From positions 2,803,501-2,867,500 of the forward strand of contig JAWQEG010000286.1 in the NCBI GenBank assembly GCA_033782935.1: 64,000 nt of DNA, given 5' to 3'. A program made the position numbers and the translations under genes. The stretch is from Petrolisthes cinctipes. Lineage: Eukaryota; Arthropoda; Malacostraca; Decapoda; Porcellanidae. Shown one piece after another: positions 1 to 11,126 of this stretch. The stretch's first letter is position 1. Each line of letters opens with the position of its first letter. The notes under the pieces were generated by a model. The model was given only the letters and a program-made list of their open reading frames with translations, did no database searches and was not told the origin of the DNA.

Positions 1-118
1 AAAATAGATCTTTAGGTGCATGCATCTTCTGTACTCGTTTATATCTCAAATTCTGGCCCTAAACACCCGAAAATTCGATATTTTTGGGTCCCAGAAGCGA
101 TCTATACATGCCTACTAA
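1..118 (+). repeat. Leading partial monomer with private 18-bp deletion
   Basis: The window opens inside a long monomer. At bases 16-21 it reads ggtgca and continues straight into tgcatcttctg, missing the 18 bp that normally lie between two copies of gtgc. I saw this deletion only here. It looks like slippage between the two gtgc direct repeats. The preceding atagatc, in place of the usual atcgat, is also private. Confidence 0.75.
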
Positions 119-619
119 GTGCTAGAATATTTTCAAAATATAGGCTAAAAAGATGCTAAATACCGATATTTTAGGTGCCAAAAGGTCGATATCTCAAATT
201 CAGTCCCAAAACGCCCGAAACCTCGATATTTAGGGGTCCCATAAGCGATCTGTACATGCCTATTCCGTGTTAGAGTATTTTCAAAATTCAGGCCCTAAAC
301 ATGCTCAATATCGATATTTTTGGTGCCCAAAGTCAATATGTGTATGCATCTTCTATACTTGTTTATATCTCAAATTCAGGCTCAAAACACCCGAAAATTC
401 AATATTTTGGGGTCCCAGAAGCGATCTGTACATGCCTACTAAGTGCTAGAATATTTTCAAAATATAGGCTCAAAACATGCTCAAAATCGATATTTTAGGT
501 GCCCAAAAGTCGATATGTGCATGCATCTTCTGTACTCGTTAATATCTCAGATTCAGGCTCAAAACACCCGAAAATTCGATATTTTGGGGTCCCAGAAGCG
601 AACTGTACATGCCTACTCA

Positions 620-766
620 GTGCTAGAATATTTTCAAAATATAGGCTCAAAACATGCTAAAAATCGATATTTTAGGTGCGTAAAGGCGATATCTCAAATT
701 CAGGCCCAAAACACCCGAAAATTCGATATTTTGGGGTCCCAGAAGCGATCTGTACATGCCTACTCC
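620..766 (+). repeat. Representative short monomer S147
   Basis: S147 reads ttttaggtgcgtaaaggcg followed directly by atatctcaaattc. Relative to a long monomer it lacks 29 bp (consensus positions 75-103) plus one more base in gcgtaaaggc. The junction creates a GATATC site that long monomers lack. Later variants read gcgtaaaggggatatc (domain I), gcgtagaggc (from 25.1 kb) and gagtaaaggc (33-52 kb). Confidence 0.9.
628..642. repeat. Inverted repeat in monomer head, A/T version (example)
   Basis: atatttt-c-aaaatat is a perfect 7-bp inverted repeat with a 1-base centre. It occurs in nearly every short monomer and in related long monomers. L2 monomers carry g in the left arm (atgtttt) and lose one pair. 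Confidence 0.8.
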
Positions 767-1297
767 GTGTTAGAGTATTTTCAAAATACAGGCCCAAAAC
801 ATGCTCAAAATCGATGTTTTAGGTGCCCAAAAGTCGATATGTGCATGCACCTTCATTATCCGTTTATATCTCAAATTCAGGCTGAAAACACCCGAAAATT
901 CGATATTTAGGGGTCCCAGAAGCGATCTGTAGATGCCTACTCCGTGTTAGAGTATTTTCAAAATACATGCCCAAAACATGCTGAAAATCGATATTTTAGA
1001 TGCCCAAAAGTCGATATGTGCATGCATCTTCTGTACCCGTTTATATCTCAAATTCTGGCCCTAAACACCCGAAAATTCGATATTTTTGGGACCCAGAAGC
1101 GATCTGTACATGCCTACTCAGTGCTAGAATGTTTTCAAAATATAGGCTCAAAACATGCTCAAAATCGATATTTTAGGTGCCTAAAAGTCGATATGTGCAT
1201 GCATCTTCTGTACTCGTTTATATCTCAAATTCAGGCCCAAAACACCCGAAAATTCGATATTTTGGGGTCCCAGAAGCGATCTGTACATGCCTACTCC

Positions 1298-1474
1298 GTG
1301 TTAGAGTATTTTCAAAATACAGGCCCAAAACATGTTCAAAATCGATGTTTTAGGTTCCCAAAAGTCGATATGTGCTTGCATCTTCAGTACCCGTTTATAT
1401 CTCAAATTCAGGCTCAAAACACCCGAAAATTCGATATTTTGGGGTCCCAGAAGCGATCTGTACCTGCCTACTCC
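1298..1474 (+). repeat. Representative long monomer, subfamily L3 (177 bp)
   Basis: L3 starts gtgttagagtattttc, followed by aatacaggcccaaaacatg, then atcgatgttttagg and cttcagtacccg. Its tttt-c-aaaa core carries matching outer bases (gtatttt/aaaatac), which form a perfect 7-bp inverted repeat. The cttcag variant makes the end of the first half-monomer more like the end of the second half (ctactcag), so it may be the ancestral state. Confidence 0.85.
1306..1320. repeat. Inverted repeat in monomer head, G/C version (example)
   Basis: gtatttt-c-aaaatac occupies the same place as the A/T version in other monomers. Both outer bases differ together, so the dyad stays perfect. It occurs in most L3, L4 and L6 monomers; L5 (aaaattc) breaks it. 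Confidence 0.8.
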
Positions 1475-3798
1475 GTGTTAAAGTATTTCCAAAAAACATG
1501 CCCAAAACATGCTGAAAATCGATATTTTAGATGCCCAAAGTCAATATGTGCATGTATCTTCTGTACCCGTTTATATCTCAAATTCAGGCTCAAAACACCC
1601 AAAAATTCAATATTTTGGGGTCCCAGAAGCAATCTGTACATGCCTACTCAGTGCTAGAATATTTTCAAAATATAGGCTCAAAACATGCTAAAAATCGATC
1701 TTTTAGGTGCCAAAAAGTCGATATCTCAAATTCAGTCCCAAAACACCCGAAAATTCTATATTTAGGGGTCCCAGAAGCGATCTGTACATGCCTACTCCGT
1801 GTTAGAGAATTTTCAAAATACAGGCCAAAAACATACTGAAAATCGGTCGTTTAGGTGCCCAAAAGTCGATATGTGCATGCATCTTCTGTACCCGTTTATA
1901 TCTCAAATTCAGGCTAAAAATACCCAAAAATTCAATATTTTGGGGTCCCAGAAGCAATCTGTACATGCCTACTCAGTGCTAAAATATTTTCAAAATATAG
2001 GCTCAAAACATGCTAAAAATCGATATTTTAGTTGCGTAAAGGCGATATCTCAAATTCAGGCCCAAAACACCCGAAAATTCGATATTTTGGGGTCCCAGAA
2101 ACGAATTCTACATGCCTACTCCGTGTTAGAGTATTTTCAAAATTCAGGCCCAAAACATGCTAAAAATCGATATTTTTGGTGCCCAAAGTCAATCTGTGTA
2201 TGCATCTTCTATACTCGTTTATATCTCAAATTCAGGCTCAAAACACCCGAAAATTCGATATTTTGGGGTAATAGAAGCGATCTCTACATGCCTACTCAGT
2301 GATAGAATGTTTTCAAAATATAGGCTCAAAACATGCTCAAAATCGATATTTTAGGTGCCCAAAAGTCGATATGTGCATGCATCTTCTGTACTCGTTTATA
2401 TCTCAAATTCAGGCTCAAAACACCCGAAAATTCGATATTTTGGGGTCCCAGAACCGATCTGTACATGCCTACTTAGTGCTAGAATATTTTTTAAAATATA
2501 GGCTCAAAACATGCTAAAAATCGATATTTTAGGTGCGTAAAGGGGATATCACAAATTAAGGCCCAAAACACCCGAAAATTCGATATTTGGGGGTCCCAGA
2601 AGCGATCTGTACATGCCTACTCCGTGTTAGAGTATTTTCAAAATTCAGGCCCAAAACATGCTCAAAATCGATATTTTTGGTGCCCAAAGTCAATATGTGT
2701 ATGCATCTTCTATACTCGTTTATATCTCAAATTCAGGCTCAAAACACCCGAAAATTCGATATTTTGGGGTCCCAGATGCGATCTCTACATGCCTACTCAG
2801 TGCTAGAATGTTTTCAAAATATAGGCTCAAAACATGCTCAAAATCGATATTTTAGGTGCCCAAAAGTCGATATGTGCATGCATCTTCTGGACTCGTTTAT
2901 ATCTCAAATTCAGGCTCAAAACACCCGAAAATTCGATATTTTGGGGTCCCAGAAGCGATCTGTACATGCATACTCAGTGCTAGAATATTTTCAAAATATA
3001 GGCTCAAAACATGCTAAAAATCGATATTTTAGGTGCGTAAAGGCGATATCTCAAATTAAGGCCCAAAACACCCGAAAATTCGATATTTAGGGGTCCCAGA
3101 AGCGATCTATACATGCCTACTCCGTGTAAGAGTATTTTCAAAATACAGGCCAAAAACATACTGAAAATCGATCTTTTAGGTGCCCAAAAGTCGATATGTG
3201 GATACATCTTCTGTACCCTTTATATCTCAAATTCTGGCCCTAAACACCCGAAAATTCGATATTTTGGGGTCCCAGAAGCGATCTGTACATGCTTACTCAG
3301 TGCTAGAATGTTTTCAAAATATAGGCTCAAAACATGCTCAAAATCGATATTTTAGGTGCCCAAAAGTCGATATGTGCATGCATCTTCTGTAATCGTTTAT
3401 ATCTCAAATTCAAGCTCAAAACACCCGAAAATTCGATATTTTGGGGTCCCAGAATCGATCTGTACATGCCTACTCAGTGCTAGAATATTTTCAAAATATA
3501 GGCCCAAAACATGCTAAAAATCGATTTTAGGTGCGTAAAGGCGATATCTCAAATTCAGTCCCAAAGCACCCGAAAATTCGATATTTTGGGGTCCCAGAAA
3601 CGAATTCTACATGCCTACTCTGTGTTAGAGTATTTTCAAAATTCAGGCCCAAAACATGCTAAAAATCGATATTTTTGGTGCGCGAAGTCAATCTGTGTAT
3701 GCACCTTCAGTATCCGTTTATATCTCAAATTCAGGCTCAAAACACCCCAAAATTCGATATTTTTGGGGTCCCAGAAGCGATCTGCAGATGCCTACACC
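1475..3798 (+). repeat. Higher-order unit A, copy 1 (14 monomers, 2,324 bp)
   Basis: Monomers start at 1475, 1651, 1799, 1976, 2123, 2299, 2476, 2624, 2800, 2977, 3124, 3300, 3477 and 3622. The order is L6, S, L4, S, L5, L2, S, L5, L2, S, L4, L2, S, L5. The same order continues in the next two copies, minus whole monomers. Small private indels are present: an extra T near 2,490, a missing G near 3,217 and two missing bases near 3,524. This is the most complete copy of the unit. Confidence 0.85.
2123..2298 (+). repeat. Representative long monomer, subfamily L5 (176 bp)
   Basis: L5 starts gtgttagagtattttc, followed by aaaattcaggcccaaaac, then atcgatatttttggtgccc and aaagtcaat, with tatgcatcttctatactcg. 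One A fewer in cccaaag makes it 176 bp. The change to aattc breaks the inverted repeat seen in L3. From about 25.3 kb onward a derivative reading tttttggggctcaaag becomes common. Confidence 0.85.
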
Positions 3799-5946
3799 GT
3801 GTTAGAGTATTTTCAAAATACATGCCTAAAACATGCTGAAAATCGATATTTTAGATGCCCAAAGTCAATATGTGCATTTATCTTCTGTACCCGTTTATAT
3901 CTCAAATTCAGGCTCAAAACACCCAAAAATTCAATATTTTGGGGTCCCAGAAGCAATCTGTACATGCCTACTCAGTGCTAGAATATTTTCAAAATATAGG
4001 CTCAAAACATGCTAAAAATCGATCTTTTAGGTGCCAAAAAGTCGATATCTCAAATTCAGTCCCAAAACACCCGAAAATTCTATATTTAGGGGTCCCAGAA
4101 GCGATCTTTACATGCCTACTCCGTGTTAGAGTATTTTCAAAATACAGGCTAAAAACATACTGAAAATCGGTCGTTTAGGTGCCCAAAAGTCGATATGTGC
4201 ATGCATCTTCTGTACCCGTTTATATCTCAAATTCAGGCTAAAAACACCCAAAAATTCAATATTTTGGGGTCCCAGAAGCAATCTGTACATGCCTACTCAG
4301 TGCTAGAATATTTTCAAAATATAGGCTCAAAACATGCTAAAAATCGATATTTTAGTTGCGTAAAGGCGATATCTCAAATTCAGGCCCAAAACACCCGAAA
4401 ATTCGATATTTAGGGGTCCCAGAAACGAATTCTACATGCCTACTCCGTGTTAAAGTATTTTCAAAATTCAGGCCAAAAACATGCTAAAAATCGATATTTT
4501 TGGTGCCCAAAGTCAATCTGTGTATGCATCTTCTATACTCGTTTATATCTCAAATTCAGGCTCAAAACACCCGAAAATTCGATATTTTGGGGTCCCAGAA
4601 CCGATCTGTACATGCCTACTTAGTGCTAGAATATTTTCAAAATATAGGCTCAAAACATGCTAAAAATCGATATTTTAGGTGCGTAAAGGGGATATCTCAA
4701 ATTAAGGCCCAAAACACCCGAAAATTCTATATTTAGGGGTCCCAGAAGCGATCTGTACATGCCTACTCCGTGTTAGAGTATTTTCAAAATTCAGGCCCAA
4801 AACATGCTCAAAATCGATATTTTTGGTGCCCAAAGTCAATATGTGTATGCATCTTCTATACTCGCTTATATCTCAAATTCAGGCTCAAAACACCCGAAAA
4901 TTCGATATTTTGGGGTCCCAGATGCGATCTGTACATGCCTACTCAGTGCTAGAATGTTTTCAAAATATAGGCTCAAAACATGCTCAAAATCGATATTTTA
5001 GGTGCCCAAAAGTCGATATGTGCATGCATCGTCTGGACTCGTTTATATCTCAAATTCAGGCTCAAAACCCCCGAAAATTCGATATTTTGGGGTCCCAAAA
5101 GCGATCTGTACATGCATACTCAGTGCTAGAATATTTTCAAAATATAGGCTCAAAACATGCTAAAAATCGATATTTTAGGTGCGTAAAGGCGATATCTCAA
5201 ATTCAGGCCTAAAACACCCGAAAATTCGATATTTAGGGGTCCCAGAAGCGATCTATACATGCCTACTCCGTGTAAGAGTATTTTCAAAATACAGGCCAAA
5301 AACATACTGAAAATCGATCTTTTAGGTGCCCAAAAGTCGATATGTGGATGCATCTTCTGTACCCGTTTATATCTCAAATTCTGGCCCTAAACACCCGAAA
5401 ATTCGATATTTTGGGGTCCCAGAAGCGATCTGTACATGCCTACTCAGTGCTAGAATGTTTTCAAAATATAGGCTCAAAACATGCTCAAAATCGATATTTT
5501 AGGTGCCCAAAAGTCGATACGTGCATGCATCTTCTGTAATCGTTTATATCTCAAATTCAAGCTCAAAACACCCGAAAATTCGATATTTTGGGGTCCCAGA
5601 ATCGATCTGTACATGCCTACTCAGTGCTAGAATATTTTCAAAATATAGGCTCAAAACATGCTAAAAATCGATATTTTAGGTGCGTAAAGGCGATATCTCA
5701 AATTCAGTCCCAAAGCACCCGAAAATTCGATATTTTGGGGTCCCAGAAACGAATTCTACATGCCTACTCCGTGTTAGAGTATTTTCAAAATTCAGGCCCA
5801 AAACATGCTAAAAATCGATATTTTTGGTGCGCAAAGTCAATCTGTGTATGCACCTTCAGTATCCGTTTATATCTCAAATTCAGGCTCAAAACACCCGAAA
5901 ATTCGATATTTTGGGGTCCCAGAAGCGATCTGTAGATGCCTACACC
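3799..5946 (+). repeat. Higher-order unit A, copy 2 (13 monomers)
   Basis: Monomers start at 3799, 3975, 4123, 4300, 4447, 4623, 4770, 4946, 5123, 5270, 5447, 5624 and 5771. The order equals copy 1 except that the L2 monomer at 2299-2475 has no counterpart. Equivalent positions are offset by 2,324 bp before that point and about 2,147 bp after it, so exactly one 177-bp monomer differs. This is the signature of unequal exchange in register. Confidence 0.85.
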
Positions 5947-7947
5947 GTGTTAGAGTATTTTCAAAATACATGCCTAAAACATGCTGAAAATCGATATTTT
6001 AGATGCCCAAAGTCAATATGTGCATTTATCTTCTGTACCCGTTTATATCTCAAATTCAGGCTCAAAACACCCGAAAATTCGATATTTTGGGGTCCCAGAA
6101 GCGATCTGTACATGCATACTCAGTGCTAGAATATTTTCAAAATATAGGCTCAAAACATGCTAAAAATCGATATTTTAGGTGCGTAAAGGCGATATCTCAA
6201 ATTAAGGCCCAAAACACCCGAAAATTCGATATTTTGGGGTCCCAGAAACGAATTCTACATGGCTACTCCGTGTTAAAGTATTTTCAAAATTCAGGCCAAG
6301 AACATGCTAAAAATCGATATTTTTGGTGCCCAAAGTCAATCTGTGTATGCATCTTCTATACTCGTTTATATCTCAAATTCAGGCTCAAAACACCCGAAAA
6401 TTCGATATTTTGGGGTCCTAGAAGCGATCTCTACATGCCTACTCAGTGATAGAATGTTTTCAAAATATAGGCTCAAAACATGCTCAAAATCGATATTTTA
6501 GGTGCCCAAAAGTCGATATGTGCATGCATCTTCTGTACTCGTTTATATCTCAAATTCAGGCTCAAAACACCCGAAAATTCGATATTTTGGGGTCCCAGAA
6601 CCGATCTGTACATGCCTACTTAGTGCTAGAATATTTTCAAAATATAGGCTCAAAACATGCTAAAAAATCGATATTTTAGGTGCGTAAAGGGGATATCTCA
6701 AATTAAGGCCCAAAACACCCGAAAATTCTATATTTAGGGGTCCCAGAAGCGATCTGTACATGCCTACTCCGTGTTAGAGTATTTTCAAAATTCAGGCCCA
6801 AAACATGCTCAAAATCGATATATTTGGTGCCCAAAGTCAATATGTGTATGCATCTTCTATACTCGCTTATATCTCAAATTCAGGCTCAAAACACCCGAAA
6901 ATTCGATATTTTGGGGTCCCAGATGCGATCTGTACATGCCTACTCAGTGCTAGAATGTTTTCAAAATATAGGCTCAAAACATGCTCAAAATCGATATTTT
7001 AGGTGCCCAAAAGTCGATATGTGCATGCATCGTCTGGACTCGTTTATATCTCAAATTCAGGCTCAAAACCCCCGAAAATTCGATATTTTGGGGTCCCAAA
7101 AGCGATCTGTACATGCATACTCAGTGCTAGAATATTTTCAAAATATAGGCTCAAAACATGCTAAAAATCGATATTTTAGGTGCGTAAAGGCGATATCTCA
7201 AATTCAGGCCCAAAACACCCGAAAATTCGATATTTAGGGGTCCCAGAAGCGATCTATACATGCCTACTCCGTGTAAGAGTATTTTCAAAATACAGGCCAA
7301 AAACATACTGAAAATCGATCTTTTAGGTGCCCAAAAGTCGATATGTGGATGCATCTTCTGTACCCGTTTATATCTCAAATTCTGGCCCTAAACACCCGAA
7401 AATTCGATATTTTGGGGTCCCAGAAGCGATCTGTACATGCCTACTCAGTGCTAGAATGTTTTCAAAATATAGGCTCAAAACATGCTCAAAATCGATATTT
7501 TAGGTGCCCAAAAGTCGATACGTGCATGCATCTTCTGTAATCGTTTATATCTCAAATTCAAGCTCAAAACACCCGAAAATTCGATATTTTGGGGTCCCAG
7601 AATCGATCTGTACATGCCTACTCAGTGCTAGAATATTTTCAAAATATAGTCTCAAAACATGCTAAAAATCGATATTTTAGGTGCGTAAAGGCGATATCTC
7701 AAATTCAGTCCCAAAGCACCCGAAAATTCGATATTTTGGGGTCCCAGAAACGAATTCTACATGCCTACTCCGTGTTAGAGTATTTTCAAAATTCAGGCCC
7801 AAAACATGCTAAAAATCGATATTTTTGGTGCGCAAAGTCAATCTGTGTATGCACCTTCAGTATCCGTTTATATCTCAAATTCAGGCTCAAAACACCCGAA
7901 AATTCGATATTTTGGGGTCCCAGAAGCGATCTGTAGATGCCTACACC
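5947..7947 (+). repeat. Higher-order unit A, copy 3 (12 monomers)
   Basis: Monomers start at 5947, 6123, 6270, 6446, 6623, 6771, 6947, 7124, 7271, 7448, 7625 and 7772. Compared with copy 1 it lacks one L4-S pair (324 bp, corresponding to 1799-2122) but keeps the L2 monomer missing from copy 2. The stretch 6623-8235 is almost identical to 4623-6234 (offset 2,000-2,001), so copies 2 and 3 exchanged recently. Confidence 0.85.
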
Positions 7948-8447
7948 GTGTTAGAGTATTTTCAAAATACATGCCTAAAACATGCTGAAAATCGATATTT
8001 TAGATGCCCAAAGTCAATATGTGCATTTATCTTCTGTACCCGTTTATATCTCAAATTCAGGCTCAAAACACCCGAAAATTCGATATTTTGGGGTCCCAGA
8101 AGCGATCTGTACATGCATACTCAGTGCTAGAATATTTTCAAAATATAGGCTCAAAACATGCTAAAAATCGATATTTTAGGTGCGTAAAGGCGATATCTCA
8201 AATTAAGGCCCAAAACACCCGAAAATTCGATATTTAGGGGTCCCAGAAGCGATCTATACATGCCTACTCCGTGTAAGAGTATTTTCAAAATACAGTCCAA
8301 AAACATACTGAAAATCGATCTTTTAGGTGCCCAAAAGTCGATATGTGGATGCATCTTCTGTACCCGTTTATATCTCAAATTCAGGCCCAAAACACCCGAA
8401 ACTTCGATATTTAGGGGTCCCAGAAGCGATCTGTACATGCCTACTCT
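7948..8447 (+). repeat. Higher-order unit A, truncated copy 4
   Basis: The unit restarts at 7948 with L6, S (8124) and L4 (8271), then leaves the unit order after the S-like monomer that ends near 8,447. Together with the preceding 7,000-7,947 it reappears at 13,036-14,483. Confidence 0.8.
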
Positions 8448-9301
8448 GTGTTAGAGAATTTTCAAAATACATTCCCAAAACATGCTGAAAATCGATATTT
8501 TAGATGCCCAAAGTCAATATGTGCATGTATCTTCTGTACCCGTTTATATCTCAAATTCAGGCTCAAAACACCCGAAAATTCAATATTTTGGGGTCCCAGA
8601 AGCAATATGTACATGCCTACTCACTGCTAGAATATTTTCAAAATATAGGCTAAAAACATACTAAAAATCGATATTTTAGGTGCCAAAAAGTCGATATCTC
8701 AAATTAAGGCCCAAAACACCCGAAAATTCGATATTTAGGGGTCCCAGAAGCGATTTGTACATGCCTACTCCGTGTTAGAGTATTTTCAAAATACAGGCCA
8801 AAAACATACTGAAAATCGAACTTTTAGGTGCCCAAAAGTCGATATGTGCATGAACCTTCGGTACCCGTTTATATCTCAAATTCTGGCCCTAAACACCCGA
8901 AAATTCGATATTTTTGGGTCCCAGAAGCGATCTGTACATGCCTACTCAGTGCTATAATGTTTTCAAAATATAGGCTCAAAACATGCTCAAAATCGATATT
9001 TTAGGTGCCCAATAGTCGATATGTGCATGCATCTTCTGTACTCGTTTATATCTCAAATTCAAGGTCAAAACACCCGAAAATTCGATATTTTGGGGTCCCA
9101 GAATCGATCTGTACATGCCTACTCCGTGTTAGAGTATTTTCAAAATTCAGGCCCAAAACATGCTAAAAATCGATATTTTTGGTGCGCAAAGTCAATATGT
9201 GCATTTATCTTCTGTACCCGTTTATATCTCAAATTCAGGCTCAAAACACCCGAAAATTCAATATTTTGGGGTCCCAGAAGCAATCTGTACATGCCTACTC
9301 A
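8448..9301 (+). repeat. Monomer block repeated 2,679 bp downstream
   Basis: Positions 8,448 to about 9,110 match 11,127-11,789 at a constant offset of 2,679 bp. They share the variant acattcccaaaac, an L4 with cttcggtacccg, and a gtgctataatg monomer. The remainder to 9,301 is an L5-L6 type hybrid reading tttttggtgcgcaaagtcaa. Confidence 0.75.
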
Positions 9302-9948
9302 CTGCTAGAATATTTTCAAAATATAGGCTCAAAACATGCTAAAAATCGATATTTTAGTTGCGTAAAGGCGATATCTCAAATTCAGGCCCAAAACACCCGA
9401 AAATTCGATATTTTGGGGTCCCAGAAACGAATTCGACATGCCTGCTCCGTGTTAGAGTATTTTCAAAATTCAGGCCCAAAACATGCTAAAAATCGATATT
9501 TTTGGTGCCCAAAGTCAATCTGTGTATGCATCTTCTATACTCGTTTATATATCAAATTCAGGCTCAAAACACCCGAAAATTCGATGTTTTGGGGTCCCAG
9601 AAGCGATCTCTACATGCCTACTCAGTGATAGAATGTTTTCAAAATATAGGCTCAAAACATGCTCAAAATCGATATTTTACGTGCCCAAAAGTCGATATGT
9701 GCATGCATCTTCTGTACTCGTTTATATCTCAAATTCAGGCTCAAAACACCCGAAAATTCGATATTTTGGGGTCCCTGAACCGATCTGTACATGCCTACTC
9801 AGTGCTAGAATATTTTCAAAATATAGGCTCAAAACATGCTAAAAATCGATATTTTAGGTGCGTAAAGGGGATATCTCAAATTAAGGCCCAAAACACCCGA
9901 AAAATCTATATATAGGGGTCCCAGAAGCGATCTGTACATGCCTACTCC
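9302..9948 (+). repeat. Tetramer unit D, copy 1 (647 bp)
   Basis: Four monomers start at 9302, 9449, 9625 and 9802 (147, 176, 177 and 147 bp). Private variants tie the three copies together: acgaattcgacatgcctgc, ttcgatgttttgg, ttttacgtgccc, ggtccctgaacc and aaaaatctata. The other copies lie at 11,805 and 14,837. Confidence 0.85.
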
Positions 9949-10125
9949 GTGTTAGAGTATTTTCAAAATACAGGCCAAAAACATACTGAAAATCGATCTT
10001 TTAGGTGCCCAAAAGTCGATATGTGCATGCATCTTCTGTACCCGTTTATATCTCAAATTCTGGCCCTAAACACCCGAAAATTCGATATTTTGGGGTCCCA
10101 GAAGCGATCTGTACATGCCTACTCA
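9949..10125 (+). repeat. Representative long monomer, subfamily L4 (177 bp)
   Basis: L4 starts gtgttagagtattttc and then reads acaggccaaaaacatactg, atcgatcttttagg and cttctgtacccg, with ctggccctaaacaccc in the second half. It usually follows a short monomer that ends in tatttaggggtccc and usually precedes L2. Variants with atcggtcttttagg occur through much of the array (for example at 45,950 and 56,345). Confidence 0.85.
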
Positions 10126-11126
10126 GTGCTAGAATGTTTTCAAAATATAGGTTAAAAACATGCTCAAAATCGATATTTTAGGTGCCCAAAAGTCGATATG
10201 TGCATGCATCTTCTGTAATCGTTTATATCTCAAATTCAAGTTCAAAACACCCGAAAATTCGATATTTTGGGGTCCCAGAATCGATCTGTACATGCCTCCT
10301 CAGTGCTAGAATATTTTCAAAATATAGGCTCAAAACATGCTAAAAATCGATATTTTAGGTGCGTAAAGGCGATATCTCAAATTCAGTCCCAAAGCACCCG
10401 AAAATTCGATATTTTGGGGTCCCAGAAACGAATTCTACATGCCTACTCCGTGTTAGAGTATTTTCAAAATTCAGGCCCAAAACATGCTAAAAATCGATAT
10501 TTTTGGTGCGCAAAGTCAATATGTGCATTTATCTTCTGTACCCGTTTATATCTCAAATTCAGGCTCAAAACACCCGAAAATTCGATATTTTGGGGTCCCA
10601 GAAGCGATCTGTACATGCATACTCAGTGCTAGAATATTTTCAAAATATAGGCTCAAAACATGCTAAAAATCGATATTTTAGGTGCGTAAAGGCGATATCT
10701 CAAATTAAGGCCCAAAACACCCGAAAATTCGATATTTAGGGGTCCCGGAAACGATCTATACATGCCTACTCCGTGTAAGAGTATTTTCAAAATACAGTCC
10801 AAAAACATACTGAAAATCGATCTTTTAGGTGCCCAAAAGTCGATATGTGGATGCATCTTCTGTACCCGTTTATATCTCAAATTCAGGCCCAAAACACCCG
10901 AATCTTCGATATTTAGGGGTCCCAGAAGCGATCTGTACATGCCTACTCCGTGTTAGAGTATTTTCAAAATACAGCCCCAAAACATGCTCAAAATCGATGT
11001 TTTAGGTGCCAAAAAGTCGATATGTGCATGCATCTTCAGTACCCGTTTATATCTCAAATTAAGGCTCAAAACACCCGAAAATTCGATATTTTGGGGCCCC
11101 AGAAGCGATCTGTACATGCCTACTCC
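9949..11126 (+). repeat. Monomer block, partly repeated at 14.0-14.8 kb
   Basis: This block continues L4-L2-S-L5/L6-S-L4-L3. From about 10,500 into 11,250 it matches 14,034-14,784 at an offset of 3,534 bp, sharing acagccccaaaac and ttggggccccag. A private gtcccggaaacg occurs near 10,745. Confidence 0.75.

Larger units (their letters stand above)
119..1474 (+). repeat. Mixed monomer block
   Basis: Eight monomers start at 119, 267, 443, 620, 767, 944, 1121 and 1298. Their sizes are 148, 176, 177, 147, 177, 177, 177 and 177 bp. The run from 944 contains consecutive long monomers, unlike the usual long-long-short order. The part from about 1,010 is repeated near 15,551. Confidence 0.85.

Noticed and set aside
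628..642. Rho-independent terminator or hairpin RNA from the atattttcaaaatat dyad
   Set aside because: The arms are A/T only, the loop is one base, and there is no U-tract or gene upstream; it is present in most monomers as part of the repeat.
3086..3096. tttaggg inside the tatttaggggtccc tail resembles a plant telomere unit
   Set aside because: It occurs once per monomer with no tandem telomere repeats, and other monomers read ttttggggtccc at the same place. It is a one-base variant of the satellite.
5150..5377. Minus-strand open frames of 65-95 codons recurring at 3.0, 5.2, 7.2, 8.2, 10.7, 13.2, 14.2, 38.7, 55.7 and 60.6 kb
   Set aside because: They recur with the same S-L4 monomer pair and are the reverse complement of the same satellite; nothing supports coding.
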